The notes: generated by a model not told the origin, from the letters alone. Counted from the stretch's first letter, positions 1-8,819 are shown. The stretch: DNA of 64,000 nt from Flavobacterium sp. KACC 22761 (GCF_034058155.1 NZ_CP139148.1:4836001-4900000); one strand, 5' to 3'. Translations and numbers: made by a program.

Positions 1-1
1 T

Positions 2-91
2 ATATCCTTTATGGATGTAAGCACTTTACAGCAAAAAAACAGCTTCTCTTTAACAGAAAATCAAAAACATTATATTTTATTCCAATCATGA
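2..91 (+). CDS. C-terminal end of an upstream gene (partial)
   Basis: A reading frame enters from the left edge and gives 29 residues ending in ILFQS before a TGA at 89-91. The stop overlaps the ATG of rsmD in an ATGA arrangement, so the two are very likely translationally coupled. In Bacteroidota a DUF3822 (actin-like fold) gene often precedes rsmD and this tail would fit, but 29 residues are too few to prove the family. Confidence 0.5.
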   Translation: MSFMDVSTLQQKNSFSLTENQKHYILFQS

Positions 92-693
92 GAATCATTT
101 CAGGAAAACACAAAGGACGTCGAATTTCTCCCCCAAAAAACCTTCCTGTAAGACCCACAACTGATATGAGCAAAGAGGCATTATTTAATGTCTTGAACAA
201 TCATTTTAGTTTTGACAGCTTAAAGGTTTTGGATCTATTTTCAGGAACCGGAAACATCAGTTATGAATTTGCGTCGCGCGGCAGTGCGCCCATAACTTCT
301 GTTGACGGTGATTTTGGATGCGTAAAATTCATCAAACAGGTTTCATCAGAATATGATTTTGATATTGCGGCTACAAAAAGCGATGTTTTCAAATTTTTGG
401 AAAACTGCAAAACGTCATACGATATTGTTTTTGCCGATCCTCCTTATGGTTTAGATCAAGCAACTTTTGAAAAAATTGTAATGACGGTTTTTGAAAGAGA
501 TTTGCTTCATGAAGATGGAATGATGATAATTGAACATTCAAAATATACAAAACTGGATCATTTGAGTAATTTTTCTTTTCAAAAAAGCTACGGAGGTTCA
601 TACTTCAGTTTCTTCGAATTAAATTCAACTGATGATGATGAAGAGCTTCCTGGAGATTCTCCAATAAAAATAACTGAGGAAGACGAAGGATAG
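88..693 (+). CDS. rsmD: 16S rRNA (guanine966-N2)-methyltransferase RsmD
   Basis: Cytoplasmic SAM-dependent methyltransferase of 201 residues, expected to modify G966 of 16S rRNA during 30S assembly. It begins with the family signature MRIISGKHKGRRI. The SAM-binding motif I is LDLFSGTGNISYE (about residues 48-60) and the catalytic DPPY motif is in VFADPPYG near residue 117. The length is close to the usual 180-200. An acidic tail rich in D and E (about residues 181-201) extends beyond the catalytic fold. The ATG overlaps the stop of the preceding gene. The gene converges on the TonB-type receptor, with a shared hairpin between them. Confidence 0.93.
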   Translation: MRIISGKHKGRRISPPKNLPVRPTTDMSKEALFNVLNNHFSFDSLKVLDLFSGTGNISYEFASRGSAPITSVDGDFGCVKFIKQVSSEYDFDIAATKSDVFKFLENCKTSYDIVFADPPYGLDQATFEKIVMTVFERDLLHEDGMMIIEHSKYTKLDHLSNFSFQKSYGGSYFSFFELNSTDDDEELPGDSPIKITEEDEG

Positions 694-718
694 TCTATTT
701 CAATATTTAAAATTTTAG

Positions 719-758
719 AAATCCCAAATTCCAATTTAAAGTTTGGAATTTGGGATTT
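719..758. terminator. Bidirectional hairpin between convergent genes
   Basis: A perfect 16-bp stem, AAATCCCAAATTCCAA at 719-734 pairing with 743-758, closes an 8-nt loop. It lies between the rsmD stop (693) and the stop of the minus-strand receptor (773). A-rich and T-rich flanks give a U-run in either direction. It belongs to the TTGGAATTTGGGATT palindrome family seen again near 8.3, 41.9 and 57.9 kb. Confidence 0.7.
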
Positions 759-772
759 TAATTTTGGAATTT

Positions 773-2875
773 CTATCTAATTCTGTTTTCATTTTCATCA
801 ACCGTTTTTTCTTTGTATTTCGAATCTTTTATTTTTCCGAAAGAATAACGAACAGCAATCGAAATCTCATGTGCATCAACCAAATATCTCGATTTTGAAC
901 TTATATTATTAATAGCAAAACTTTCAGTGTAAATTGTTTGCTTAAAAACATCGTTGAAATTTAAAGCGCAATTCCAATTTTTGCCAAATGTTTTGGCCAA
1001 CGACATATCTAAAACAAAATTGGCTTTTCTTTCAAAAACGCCGTCATTTTGCGCCGTTGTTCCCCAAAAAGAAAAAACATAATTAAAGTTCTTTGGCAAC
1101 TTAAAGGAATTATTTGAGTAATAATACAAATACGGTTTTGATGAATGCATTTGTGCCGAGTTGTCTTCAACTTTGCTTTTTATAAAAATTAAGGAATTTG
1201 TTGTTGTCCAGAATTTGTACGTAAACGGAAGCGTAAAATCAATTGTAAAACCAGTTTCTCGTTTAAAATTAACATCCGTGATCGTCAATATATTGGTTTC
1301 TTCATTAAATAAAAAAGTAGAATTTACAGTGTTTTTAGTTTGGTAAAAACTCATTTTAACCGATTTGTCCAAATATTGAAAAGTACCCGTAATTTCGTCT
1401 GTAAATGCTGGTCCTAATTTAATACTGCTTCCATATAAAAAATATGGATTTATATACGTTGCAATTTGGCTTAATGAGGAATATTTTGGCCTCACTATAT
1501 TTTTCGCATAATTTAAATTGACGCTTTTTGTGCTATCGATCGCAAATGAAAATTGTGCTTTAGGAAACAAATTGGTATAATTTCTATCAATTGAAGGCGA
1601 CAAATCTGCCTTGTATTTTGCATAAACATTTGTGTTTTCAGCTCGTAATCCAACAGAAAAATCAATCTTTTTCAGTTTTCCAGAAAACTGAATATATGCT
1701 GCCAAATTTTCTTCTTTAAAATCATAATTTAAAGTCTCATTTTTATTTTTCTCAAAATCAAAAATGTCTGAATCCGAATACGATTTTGCTTTTAAATACA
1801 AACCTCCATATTCTAAATTCATTTCATTTTTAAACTTTTTTTCTAAATCAATTCTTCCCGAAAAAACATCGACATTAAATTTCTGATCTCTGTTTTGCGA
1901 GAATTCAAATTCGGTTTCATTAAAGTTATTCTGCACCAAACTCCATAAATGCTGATTGAAATTGGAATATTGAAAACCAGCAAAAAGTTGTGTATCGATA
2001 AATTTTATCTTTTTTGAATAATTCATAAATGCGTTCACAAAATTCTTGTCGCTCGAATTATCACTCCACGTCAAAACGTTGTTTTCGACATTCTGTTTTT
2101 TATTAAAAGTAAAAGTATTGATGCCGAAATTATCATCTCTCAGTTTGCCGTTTACATTCACCGAAAAATAATCTTCGTCATTTATTTTATAAAGCAAACC
2201 ATCGCCAAAAACATATTCTTTCACATGCGAATTTGCCGTCACATCATAATTTGAAACAATTGAAGCTTGCGGAATTTCATAAGCAGTATTATGATTTTCC
2301 CAAGGATTTCGCCGATTAAAATTAAAATTAGCTTTCCATTCCAATTTGCCTTTTTTGAAACTCGAATTGAATCCGAGGTAATTATTAAAATGTTTTTTAA
2401 AAGATGCAACTTCTGAAATTTCAGTTCGAAAACTGTCTTTTTTGCTAAATTTTCGAGTAATCAAAATTATAGTGCGACCTTCGGCTTCATATTTTGAAGA
2501 TGGATTCTGAATGATTTCGATTGTTTTAATATCGGCGACAGCCAAAGCATTCAATTCATTCATTCCAACTTTTTGATTATCGATATAAATTAAAGGATTT
2601 CCTTTGCCTACAATCGAAATAGTTTCACGATCGGCACTGACTTGAACGGTCGGCAATTTTGAAAGCAAATCAACCGGATTTGGAATCGTGTTGTAAATTG
2701 AATTCGCAACATCAACTTTAATATTTCCGTTTGAATTCGTAAAAGTCTTTTTGTCTTGATTTACAACAACTTCACTCAACTTTTGAGAAATAGAATCTTT
2801 TTGTGTTTCATTTTGAGCTTTAACAAAAAACGAAAAAAGAAAAAGCAAAAGAGCGAGAATTAGTTTCAACGGCAT
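773..2875 (-). CDS. TonB-dependent-receptor-like outer membrane beta-barrel protein
   Basis: Outer membrane protein of 700 residues. A signal peptide ends at about residue 20 (FFVKAQ). A plug-like region follows, with VDLLSKLPTVQVSADRETI and PLIYIDNQKV, the pattern of the outer-membrane-barrel group related to TonB receptors. The rest alternates short hydrophobic strands typical of a barrel. There is no N-terminal carboxypeptidase-regulatory-like domain of the SusC type and no adjacent SusD. It is divergent from the two-component system at 3117, so that pair may control it; this is inferred from position only. The substrate cannot be told from the sequence. Confidence 0.8.
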   Translation of the reverse strand: MPLKLILALLLFLFSFFVKAQNETQKDSISQKLSEVVVNQDKKTFTNSNGNIKVDVANSIYNTIPNPVDLLSKLPTVQVSADRETISIVGKGNPLIYIDNQKVGMNELNALAVADIKTIEIIQNPSSKYEAEGRTIILITRKFSKKDSFRTEISEVASFKKHFNNYLGFNSSFKKGKLEWKANFNFNRRNPWENHNTAYEIPQASIVSNYDVTANSHVKEYVFGDGLLYKINDEDYFSVNVNGKLRDDNFGINTFTFNKKQNVENNVLTWSDNSSDKNFVNAFMNYSKKIKFIDTQLFAGFQYSNFNQHLWSLVQNNFNETEFEFSQNRDQKFNVDVFSGRIDLEKKFKNEMNLEYGGLYLKAKSYSDSDIFDFEKNKNETLNYDFKEENLAAYIQFSGKLKKIDFSVGLRAENTNVYAKYKADLSPSIDRNYTNLFPKAQFSFAIDSTKSVNLNYAKNIVRPKYSSLSQIATYINPYFLYGSSIKLGPAFTDEITGTFQYLDKSVKMSFYQTKNTVNSTFLFNEETNILTITDVNFKRETGFTIDFTLPFTYKFWTTTNSLIFIKSKVEDNSAQMHSSKPYLYYYSNNSFKLPKNFNYVFSFWGTTAQNDGVFERKANFVLDMSLAKTFGKNWNCALNFNDVFKQTIYTESFAINNISSKSRYLVDAHEISIAVRYSFGKIKDSKYKEKTVDENENRIR

Positions 2876-3013
2876 GTAAATAATATTTAAAATGGTTTAA
2901 CAATGCAACAAAAGTGCTTTGAAAAACCAGTTCTGAAAGTTAATCGAAGGTTAATGCGGCGTTAATGCCTTTTTTGTTTCATAAAAGCATTATTTTTGGG
3001 TTGAAAAATAGGT

Positions 3014-3110
3014 CACAGATTTTACGGATTAAACGGATTTTCGCCGTTTATTTTTTAAAATTTAGTTTAAAAACAATCTGTGTACATCCGTTTAATCCGT
3101 AAAATCCGCG
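3014..3110. repeat. Long imperfect inverted repeat before the kinase start
   Basis: The arms at 3014-3038 and 3086-3110 are complementary at about 22 of 25 positions. Each arm is built from reiterated GGATTAAAC / TTACGGAT words. The right arm ends 6 nt before the ATG of the histidine kinase gene, so in mRNA it would form a stem right at the start codon. Confidence 0.75.
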
Positions 3111-3116
3111 GGCAAT

Positions 3117-4475
3117 ATGAAACAAAAAATCAATTTATTAATCGCTTTTTCAGTCATAGCTTTAATTGTTTTGACGACTGTGCAATGCTATTTGGTAAAA
3201 ACGGCTTATGACTATAAAGTAGCCGAGTTTCATACGCAGATAAAAAATGAAATCGCTCAAATTACCAACAATTACAGCGACATCGATTCGGTTTTGGTTG
3301 CTAAAAAAGAAGCGCTTTACAAACAATTATCTGAAAATTACATCAAAGGAAAAAACAGCCGTTTAGAGGTGAAAAATGCGGTTTTAGAAAAACAATATCA
3401 AAGTGCTTTAACCAGTCAAATTCAGAGAAAATTCGAACGAGATCTTCCGAATTTCAAAATTGATTTTGCCATTGTCCTCAATAAATTCATCGTATACAAA
3501 AACACGCAAAAAGCTGATACTATTTTCTCTGAAAAACCATTTATTGAAAATAAATTATACGGAAATCTGTCTTCATTAAATCATGCTTTCTTGGTTCGGA
3601 ATTATGTCGGAACAACAAACGGAACATTTGAAAATCAGGAATATCAATTGCTGACCGAAGATTCAATGTACGTTTCGGTAATCGATTGGGAAATGATTAT
3701 TTTAAGGCGAATGACTTTTATTTTAGTTCTGTCTTTATTTTCAATTCTGACACTGATTACGTTGTTTGTCATTGCAATTAAAGCCTTGATAAAACAGAAA
3801 AAAGTAAGCGATGTAAAAACCGATTTCATCAATAATATTACGCACGAACTCAAAACACCATTAGCAACTTTAGGTATTTCGACTAAGATTTTAGAGCAGA
3901 AAAACATTCGTGAAAACGATGAAAATTTCAACTCGATTTTGAGCACGATTTCACGCCAGAATAATCGTCTTCAAAGTTTGATCGATCAGGTTATGGCAAA
4001 TTCCTTGGCAGAAAATGAAATCGAACTTCAAAAGGAAAAAATTGAAACAGAGGATTTTCTGCTTTCCATTGTAAACGATTTTAAAATTGCATTTCCAAAA
4101 ATCAATTTAAAAATCGATTTCCAAACGCAAAAAACCATTTTGACTTTAGATAAATTTCATTTGACTACAGCGTTTTTGAACGTTTTAGAAAATGCTGTAA
4201 AATATGGGTCAAATACCATTACGGTCAAAACAAGAATAGTCGAAAAACAATTTTCTATAAGTTTTGAAGATGACGGAATTGGCATCGCCAAGAACAAACA
4301 AGCCTTTCTATTTGAAAAATTTTATCGCGTAGAGCAAGGAAATTTACACAATACAAAAGGTTTAGGTTTAGGATTGTATTATGTCGATCAAATTGTAAAA
4401 GCGCACCAAGGTTCTGTAAACGTTATTAGCGATTTAGGAAAAGGAACTCAGTTTACTATTTTATTAAAAGTTTAA
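3117..4475 (+). CDS. Sensor histidine kinase (two-component system)
   Basis: Inner-membrane kinase of 452 residues. Membrane segments lie at about residues 6-27 and 198-222 and flank a periplasmic sensor domain of about 170 residues with no recognised fold. The HisKA H-box is FINNITHELKTPLATL, with the phosphoacceptor His near residue 243. The ATPase domain shows the N-box (LNVLENAVKYG) and G-boxes (DDGIGI, GLGLGLYYV). The response regulator follows 10 bp downstream, so they form a cognate operon. The start codon sits just after a long inverted repeat, which may affect translation. The stimulus is unknown; the divergent outer membrane receptor is a plausible but unproven target. Confidence 0.92.
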   Translation: MKQKINLLIAFSVIALIVLTTVQCYLVKTAYDYKVAEFHTQIKNEIAQITNNYSDIDSVLVAKKEALYKQLSENYIKGKNSRLEVKNAVLEKQYQSALTSQIQRKFERDLPNFKIDFAIVLNKFIVYKNTQKADTIFSEKPFIENKLYGNLSSLNHAFLVRNYVGTTNGTFENQEYQLLTEDSMYVSVIDWEMIILRRMTFILVLSLFSILTLITLFVIAIKALIKQKKVSDVKTDFINNITHELKTPLATLGISTKILEQKNIRENDENFNSILSTISRQNNRLQSLIDQVMANSLAENEIELQKEKIETEDFLLSIVNDFKIAFPKINLKIDFQTQKTILTLDKFHLTTAFLNVLENAVKYGSNTITVKTRIVEKQFSISFEDDGIGIAKNKQAFLFEKFYRVEQGNLHNTKGLGLGLYYVDQIVKAHQGSVNVISDLGKGTQFTILLKV

Positions 4476-4485
4476 TTCCCTTATT

Positions 4486-5175
4486 TTGAAAAGATTACTT
4501 TTAGCCGAAGACGATTTTGATTTTGCGGCGATTTTGAAGCAATATTTAGAATTACATCAATTTGAAGTTATTTGGGCAGAAAACGGCGAAATGGCTTTGG
4601 ATTATTTTAAAAAACAAACTTTCGATATTTGTGTTTTTGATGTCATGATGCCCAAATTGGACGGATTTTCATTGGCAGAAAAAATAATTACCATCAATCC
4701 CGAAATTCCCTTTATTTTTTTAACGGCAAGAAAATTAAAAGAAGACAAAATCATAGGCTTAAAACTTGGTGCTGACGACTACATTGTCAAACCTTTTGAA
4801 GTCGATGAACTCGTTTTGCGCTTACAGAATATCTTAAAAAGAATCGAGCAAAAAAGAAGTCTCGAAGGAAATAATAGTATTGAAATTGGTTCGTATATTT
4901 TTGATAACGAACGCTTAACGCTCAATAACAAAAATCATGTGCAACAACTTACAGAAAAAGAAGCTGCACTTATTGAATATTTATACCTCAACCACAATCA
5001 ATTGTTAAAGCGAGATCAAATTTTGATGTCGGTTTGGAAGAAAGACGATTATTTCTCAGGAAGAAGTATGGATGTTTTTATCAGCAGATTGAGAAAATAT
5101 TTCAATTCAGATCCAAAAATCAAGATTGAAAGTGTCCGAAATATTGGATTAGAATTTAAAATAGAAAAACCTTGA
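4486..5175 (+). CDS. OmpR-type response regulator
   Basis: DNA-binding response regulator of 229 residues, partner of the kinase encoded just upstream. The receiver domain carries the acidic pair at residues 9-10, the phosphoacceptor Asp52 in VFDVMMPKLDG and Lys102 in DDYIVKPFE. A winged-helix output domain occupies about residues 130-226 (TEKEAALIEYLYLN, SMDVFISRLRKY). The best start is TTG at 4486, because there is no in-frame ATG before the conserved KRLLLAEDD strand. The stop codon lies at the base of a strong terminator hairpin. Confidence 0.92.
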   Translation: MKRLLLAEDDFDFAAILKQYLELHQFEVIWAENGEMALDYFKKQTFDICVFDVMMPKLDGFSLAEKIITINPEIPFIFLTARKLKEDKIIGLKLGADDYIVKPFEVDELVLRLQNILKRIEQKRSLEGNNSIEIGSYIFDNERLTLNNKNHVQQLTEKEAALIEYLYLNHNQLLKRDQILMSVWKKDDYFSGRSMDVFISRLRKYFNSDPKIKIESVRNIGLEFKIEKP

Positions 5176-5200
5176 TGAATCACGGTTTTTCTATTTTAAA
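5155..5200. terminator. Bidirectional terminator hairpin
   Basis: A perfect 17-bp stem (5155-5171 with 5184-5200) of A/T-rich sequence capped by GGTTTTTC/GAAAAACC, loop 12 nt. It overlaps the stop codon of the response regulator and serves the convergent gene ending at 5208. Confidence 0.75.
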
Positions 5201-5207
5201 ATGAGAA

Positions 5208-5750
5208 CTATTTTCCAATTACCCAGCCTAAAGTAAAGTTTCCAGCAGGAAAAAATTGAGTTTCATACTTATCAAATTGAATTCCGGGACCAACACTGAA
5301 TTCCAAATTGAATTTGCCTTTATAAGTTCGCTGTAATCCCCAAAGCACTGCAATTACAGTTGAAGGAACATAATTAAAATATGCTTTATCCCCTGCAATC
5401 GGTTTAGAATAATAAGTAGCATTGAAAGCTAAATAATTTCCAGAGTTGCGTTCCGTTCTTTTGCCTTTATTGGCTCTTTTTTGCAAGTTATAATAATGGC
5501 GAAACTGCTCTGTAATTCCGATAGCGACATAAGTATCTGATTCGTCGTAATAATCACTATGACTAGTACCCAAACCTACAGTTGCTTCAGAATACAAAGT
5601 GTTTTTTTCTGAAAAACCGTGTTCATAAACAAAGCCCGGAAATAGTACGTTGATTTTAAATTGATTTTTTACAACTGAAACCGCAGCTTCATCTTGCGCA
5701 TGAACATAAGATCCTGCAAAAAGCAACATCAAAAAGTAAATTTTCTTCAT
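5208..5750 (-). CDS. Putative outer membrane beta-barrel protein
   Basis: A 180-residue protein with a clear signal peptide ending at VHAQ (about residue 19). The mature part alternates polar and aromatic residues in short stretches (VGLGTSHSDYY, NYLAFNATYYS, FNLEFSVGPGIQF) and ends near GNFTLGWVIGK, as expected for a small 8- to 10-stranded barrel. No enzyme motif is seen and the role is unknown. It stands alone, convergent with the two-component operon. Confidence 0.65.
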   Translation of the reverse strand: MKKIYFLMLLFAGSYVHAQDEAAVSVVKNQFKINVLFPGFVYEHGFSEKNTLYSEATVGLGTSHSDYYDESDTYVAIGITEQFRHYYNLQKRANKGKRTERNSGNYLAFNATYYSKPIAGDKAYFNYVPSTVIAVLWGLQRTYKGKFNLEFSVGPGIQFDKYETQFFPAGNFTLGWVIGK

Positions 5751-5929
5751 ATAATGGTTTATCGATTAGTTCGCGTAAAAATAGTATTTAATCAATACGA
5801 AAGACACGCGAACAAAACTTTTTCTTACAAAACAAACCCTTTAAATCATATAATTTCCATAAGTAATTGTATAACAACATTTAGCAATTACAAGAATAAA
5901 TTTGTTATATAACTTTAAAACTAATCATC

Positions 5930-6124
5930 ATGAACCTAAAAAGATTTTTCGGAGGATTATTAACAGTCCTTGGAATAATAGGACTTATTTATACAGCAAT
6001 GATTTTTGCAGATACAAGTGGAGGAACCAGAGATATTAAATCGTTAATTATTTACGGAATTTTAGGAATCGTTTTTTTTACATCAGGAATCAGTTTGGTT
6101 AGAACTACTAAAGACGAATCTTAA
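5930..6124 (+). CDS. Small two-helix membrane protein
   Basis: A 64-residue protein with two hydrophobic helices (about residues 6-27 and 38-57) separated by a polar loop containing DTSGGTRDIKS, and a charged tail ending TTKDES. A possible -7 box (TAACTTTA, 5910-5917) lies 12 nt before the ATG. Small proteins of this shape are common in Flavobacteria; no function can be assigned. Confidence 0.65.
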   Translation: MNLKRFFGGLLTVLGIIGLIYTAMIFADTSGGTRDIKSLIIYGILGIVFFTSGISLVRTTKDES

Positions 6125-6131
6125 TTTGATT

Positions 6132-6210
6132 TTGCCACGAAGACGCTAAGGCGCAAAGTTTTTTAATGCTTTATGTAATAAAAAATTAGTGTCTTTGTGC
6201 CTTTGTGGCA
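6132..6210. repeat. Imperfect inverted repeat, GCCACGAAG type
   Basis: The arm starting TGCCACGAAGACGCTAAGG near 6133 is mirrored by the arm ending CCTTTGTGGCA at 6210, with about 25 positions per arm and several mismatches. It fills the gap between the small membrane protein and the convergent symporter gene, and its words resemble the repeat at 43.68 kb. Confidence 0.65.
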
Positions 6211-6212
6211 TT

Positions 6213-7463
6213 TTATTCTTCTTGGATAGCACTCAAATTCAATTCAGTAAAATCTCTTTCTGTTTTTGAAATTATGATTGTGGCAACCGTGTTTCCAATC
6301 AGGTTGGTAATCGCTCTAGCTTCGCTCATAAATTTGTCAACGCCCAATAAAAAGGCTAAACCTTCAACTGGAATTTTATGAAGTGCAGTCAATGTCGAAG
6401 CCAAAACAATAAAACCGCTTCCTGTCACGCCTGCCGCGCCTTTGGACGTGATCATCAAAATTCCGATTACGGATAGAATTTCAAAGAAACTCAAATGCAC
6501 ATCATACAATTGCGCCAAAAATATAACCGACATCGAGAGATAAATCGAAGTTCCGTCAAGGTTAAAAGAATAACCTGTAGGAATCACCAATCCCACAACC
6601 GATTTACTGCAACCCATTTTTTCCAATTTTACCATAATACTTGGCAAAGCAGCCTCTGAAGATGAAGTTCCCAGAACCAGCAAAAGTTCTTCTTTTATAT
6701 ATTTTAAAATAGAAAGAATGCTGATTTTGTAATATTTGAGAATGCTTCCTAAAACCAGAAATACAAACAAAGCCATTGTCAAATAAACACAAAGCATCAA
6801 TTTTCCTAACGGAATCAAAGTGGCTAGTCCAAATTTCCCAATCGTAAATGCCATTCCACCAAAAGCGCCAATTGGAGCCAAATACATCACATATTTCAAA
6901 CCTGTAAAAACAACTTTTGAAAATCGTTCTAAAACTAAAATCGTTTGTTCTCTCTTTTGATAAAAATTCAAAGCAATACCACAGACAATTGCCGCAACCA
7001 AAACCTGCAAAGTAAAATTCGAAAAGAAAAACTGCAACCATGAAAAATGTTCAGCCGAACTATTTGTATATTGACTCGCATCTCCAATTGCAAGGCCAGA
7101 TTTATCAATTTTTCCTGGTTGAAATAAATAAGCCACTGCAACACCAATTGCCAAAGCAACCGTAGAAACAACTTCAAAATATCCTAAGGCTTTAATTCCA
7201 ATTCGGCCAACTTTCTTTAGATTTCCCATTCCAGAAATTCCCAAAACAATCGTCAGGAAAATAATCGGTCCAATAAAAAGTTTAATGAGATCAATAAAAC
7301 CTTTTCCTATTTTTTCCATTTTGATGCCATTTTCAGGCGAAAAATGTCCGAGTAAAATTCCAGCAATAATAGCAATCAAAACCCAGAAAGTTAAGTTTGT
7401 GATTACCGTTTGAAAAAGACTTTTTTTGATTTTAGGCGTGGGATTGGGAGCAGAAACATTCAT
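6213..7463 (-). CDS. Dicarboxylate/amino acid:cation symporter (DAACS family)
   Basis: Inner-membrane secondary transporter of 416 residues, the usual length for the GltP/DctA family, which carries glutamate, aspartate or C4-dicarboxylates with H+ or Na+. About eight membrane helices are visible. Family landmarks are the serine-rich re-entrant motif TSSSEAALPS (hairpin 1), GYSFNLDGTSIY (transmembrane segment 7) and SKGAAGVTGSGF (hairpin 2). The substrate cannot be set from the sequence alone. It is transcribed away from rnpB, whose 3' end lies 39 bp before its ATG, so it may start from its own box at 7486-7493. Confidence 0.9.
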   Translation of the reverse strand: MNVSAPNPTPKIKKSLFQTVITNLTFWVLIAIIAGILLGHFSPENGIKMEKIGKGFIDLIKLFIGPIIFLTIVLGISGMGNLKKVGRIGIKALGYFEVVSTVALAIGVAVAYLFQPGKIDKSGLAIGDASQYTNSSAEHFSWLQFFFSNFTLQVLVAAIVCGIALNFYQKREQTILVLERFSKVVFTGLKYVMYLAPIGAFGGMAFTIGKFGLATLIPLGKLMLCVYLTMALFVFLVLGSILKYYKISILSILKYIKEELLLVLGTSSSEAALPSIMVKLEKMGCSKSVVGLVIPTGYSFNLDGTSIYLSMSVIFLAQLYDVHLSFFEILSVIGILMITSKGAAGVTGSGFIVLASTLTALHKIPVEGLAFLLGVDKFMSEARAITNLIGNTVATIIISKTERDFTELNLSAIQEE

Positions 7464-7485
7464 GAAATTCAGTTAGATAGTTTCA

Positions 7486-7493
7486 CAAATATA
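7486..7493 (-). promoter_or_regulatory. Possible -7 box of the symporter gene
   Basis: TATATTTG on the minus strand matches the flavobacterial -7 consensus TAnnTTTG, 22 nt upstream of the symporter ATG. No clear -33 TTG at the usual spacing was found, since that region is the end of rnpB, so support is moderate. Confidence 0.35.
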
Positions 7494-7501
7494 TAAAAAA
7501 A

Positions 7502-7819
7502 GCAGACCTATAAGCCGGATTCTGTTCTTGTCTCGTTTTGCAACGAGGCAATACCTTATCATTTATCTAGATTCCGAATTACTTCGAAACTCAAGCTACC
7601 TACCCTTCAACAACGGACGAGAAGCCCTTAAATGCTGATATACTTGGTATTTCACCGCATAGAGTTTACCTGGTTTCACTACAGCATTACCTGTACATAC
7701 TTTCTGTTGCACTTGTCCTTGCCCTATTTCTAAGACCGACGGGTGTTACCCGCTATGCTTCTCTATGGTGTCCGGACTTTCCTCCCTCCGCCGTGGCGGA
7801 CGACGATAAGGCGGTCTGC
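7502..7819 (-). ncRNA. rnpB: RNase P RNA (M1-type ribozyme)
   Basis: Catalytic RNA of RNase P, which matures tRNA 5' ends. On the minus strand the 5' GCAGACCGCC pairs with the 3' GGTCTGC to form P1. The conserved block GGAGGAAAGTCCGGAC lies about 40 nt from the 5' end, and AGGGTAGGTAGCTTGAG and the 3' signature AGAATCCGGCTTATAGG are present. The length of about 318 nt fits the ancestral (A) type. A U-run follows the 3' end. The boundaries were set by P1 pairing and may be off by a few bases. Confidence 0.93.
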
Positions 7820-7823
7820 GCTG

Positions 7824-7831
7824 CAAAAGTA
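7824..7831 (-). promoter_or_regulatory. -7 box of rnpB
   Basis: TACTTTTG on the minus strand matches TAnnTTTG and lies 4 nt upstream of the inferred RNase P RNA 5' end. A -33 TTG at 17-23 nt is not obvious. Confidence 0.5.
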
Positions 7832-7948
7832 GCGATTTATGAATGAAGAATAAAAATTTTAAATTTTTCATTTTATGATTTTTATCATAACTTTTTAATT
7901 TTAAAATAGTTATCTTTAAAATTCCATAATTTTTTAAATTCAGTTATC

Positions 7949-8242
7949 ATGAAAAGAATGTATCATTACGCAACTGTTTCAAAGGCTTTAGATCAATTGA
8001 ATGAGAAAGGATTTACGTGCGACTTTAATCGAAATGCTGATGTGATTAAAAAAAATCCTGAGAAATTTGAAATTGTTCATGTGTATCGATACGAGGGGGA
8101 ATCAGACCCGGGCGATGAGGCAGTTGTTTACGGAATTAAGTCAACTTCTGGAAAAAAAGGAGTTTATGTTGCTGGCTTTTCAGCCGATTCAGATCAGGAA
8201 ACCGCAAAGTTTTTATTTGATTTAAGTATTAGGGGAAGGTAA
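7949..8242 (+). CDS. Uncharacterised small cytoplasmic protein
   Basis: A 97-residue soluble protein with no signal peptide or membrane helix. It starts [21 protein letters not shown], then has [20 protein letters not shown] and [13 protein letters not shown]. Similar short proteins in Bacteroidota are often labelled phosphoribosylpyrophosphate synthetase, but no PRPP-binding motif is present here, so I do not adopt that name. It is a single-gene unit between rnpB, which is divergent, and the convergent LysM gene. Confidence 0.65.
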   Translation: MKRMYHYATVSKALDQLNEKGFTCDFNRNADVIKKNPEKFEIVHVYRYEGESDPGDEAVVYGIKSTSGKKGVYVAGFSADSDQETAKFLFDLSIRGR

Positions 8243-8273
8243 ATTTAAAAATCCAATCCTGAAACTTTAAAAT

Positions 8274-8319
8274 AAAAATTCCAAATTCCAAAGCTATAAA
8301 ATTGGAATTTGGAATTTTT
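8274..8319. terminator. Bidirectional hairpin between convergent genes
   Basis: A perfect 18-bp stem (8274-8291 with 8302-8319) of the AAATTCCAA / TTGGAATTT family, loop 10 nt, with A and T runs on the outer sides. It separates the convergent genes ending at 8242 and 8342. Confidence 0.7.
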
Positions 8320-8341
8320 TATAAGATTTTTTTTTAAAATT

Positions 8342-8713
8342 TTAAACCGTTGGTATTTTTAATTTCCAGCCAGGCTGAATTAAATCTGGATTCGAGATAA
8401 CATCTTTATTGGCTTCAAAAATAGTTTGCCAAGAAACTCCGAATTCTTTTCCAATTTTAGAAAGAGAATCTCCACTTTTTACGGTATAATCTATTGTCGT
8501 TCCTACAGCAACTTCAATATTCATTACTACATCTGCAGATCTGTAATCAGGATCTATTTCTCCGTAAGCATTCCAAAGTTTTTCTTTGTCTGACGCAGAT
8601 TTTGCTTCTCCATCAATATACAAAACATTATCCTGCTCCCTTACCTGCAAATTAGCTACCCCTAACTGAGAAGCCAGATTTGTCAATTCTTTATATTTAT
8701 CTTGTAAACTCAT
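8342..8713 (-). CDS. BON + LysM domain protein
   Basis: A 123-residue protein. The N-terminal part (about residues 1-70) has a BON-like pattern (NLQVREQDNVLYIDGEAKS). The C-terminal LysM domain (about residues 75-121) reads YTVKSGDSLSKIGKEFGVS and ends with the typical PGWKLKIP. It resembles E. coli YgaU/Kbp in domain order; that protein is cytoplasmic and binds K+. No signal peptide is visible. It lies 7 bp after the end of the IS-split BON lipoprotein gene, so it was probably co-transcribed with it before the insertion. Confidence 0.85.
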   Translation of the reverse strand: MSLQDKYKELTNLASQLGVANLQVREQDNVLYIDGEAKSASDKEKLWNAYGEIDPDYRSADVVMNIEVAVGTTIDYTVKSGDSLSKIGKEFGVSWQTIFEANKDVISNPDLIQPGWKLKIPTV

Positions 8714-8779
8714 AACAACTTTATTTTATAATTAATTTGTTATTAACTTTTTTAGGTTTTAATTCTTGAACACTTTTAA

Positions 8780-8786
8780 TCAAAGT
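8780..8786. repeat. Target-site duplication, left copy
   Basis: TCAAAGT directly abuts the left end of the IS. The same 7 bases occur at 10212-10218 beyond the right end. IS3-family duplications are usually 3-5 bp, so part of this could be chance identity with the IS ends. Confidence 0.65.
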
Positions 8787-8810
8787 AGACTGCACCCAAA
8801 ATTTTAGACA
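8787..8810. repeat. IS terminal inverted repeat, left
   Basis: The inward reading contains TGCACCCAAAATTTTAGACA (8791-8810), which matches the right end at about 16 of 19 positions with one gap. Confidence 0.75.
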
Positions 8811-8819
8811 AATTTATAA

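Noticed and set aside
6604..7177. Open stretches in other frames on the same strand as the symporter gene
   Set aside because: They overlap an obvious conserved transporter gene and have odd, Cys/Phe/Trp-rich composition.
7949..8242. Phosphoribosylpyrophosphate synthetase
   Set aside because: The length is only 97 residues and there is no PRPP-binding or ATP-binding motif.
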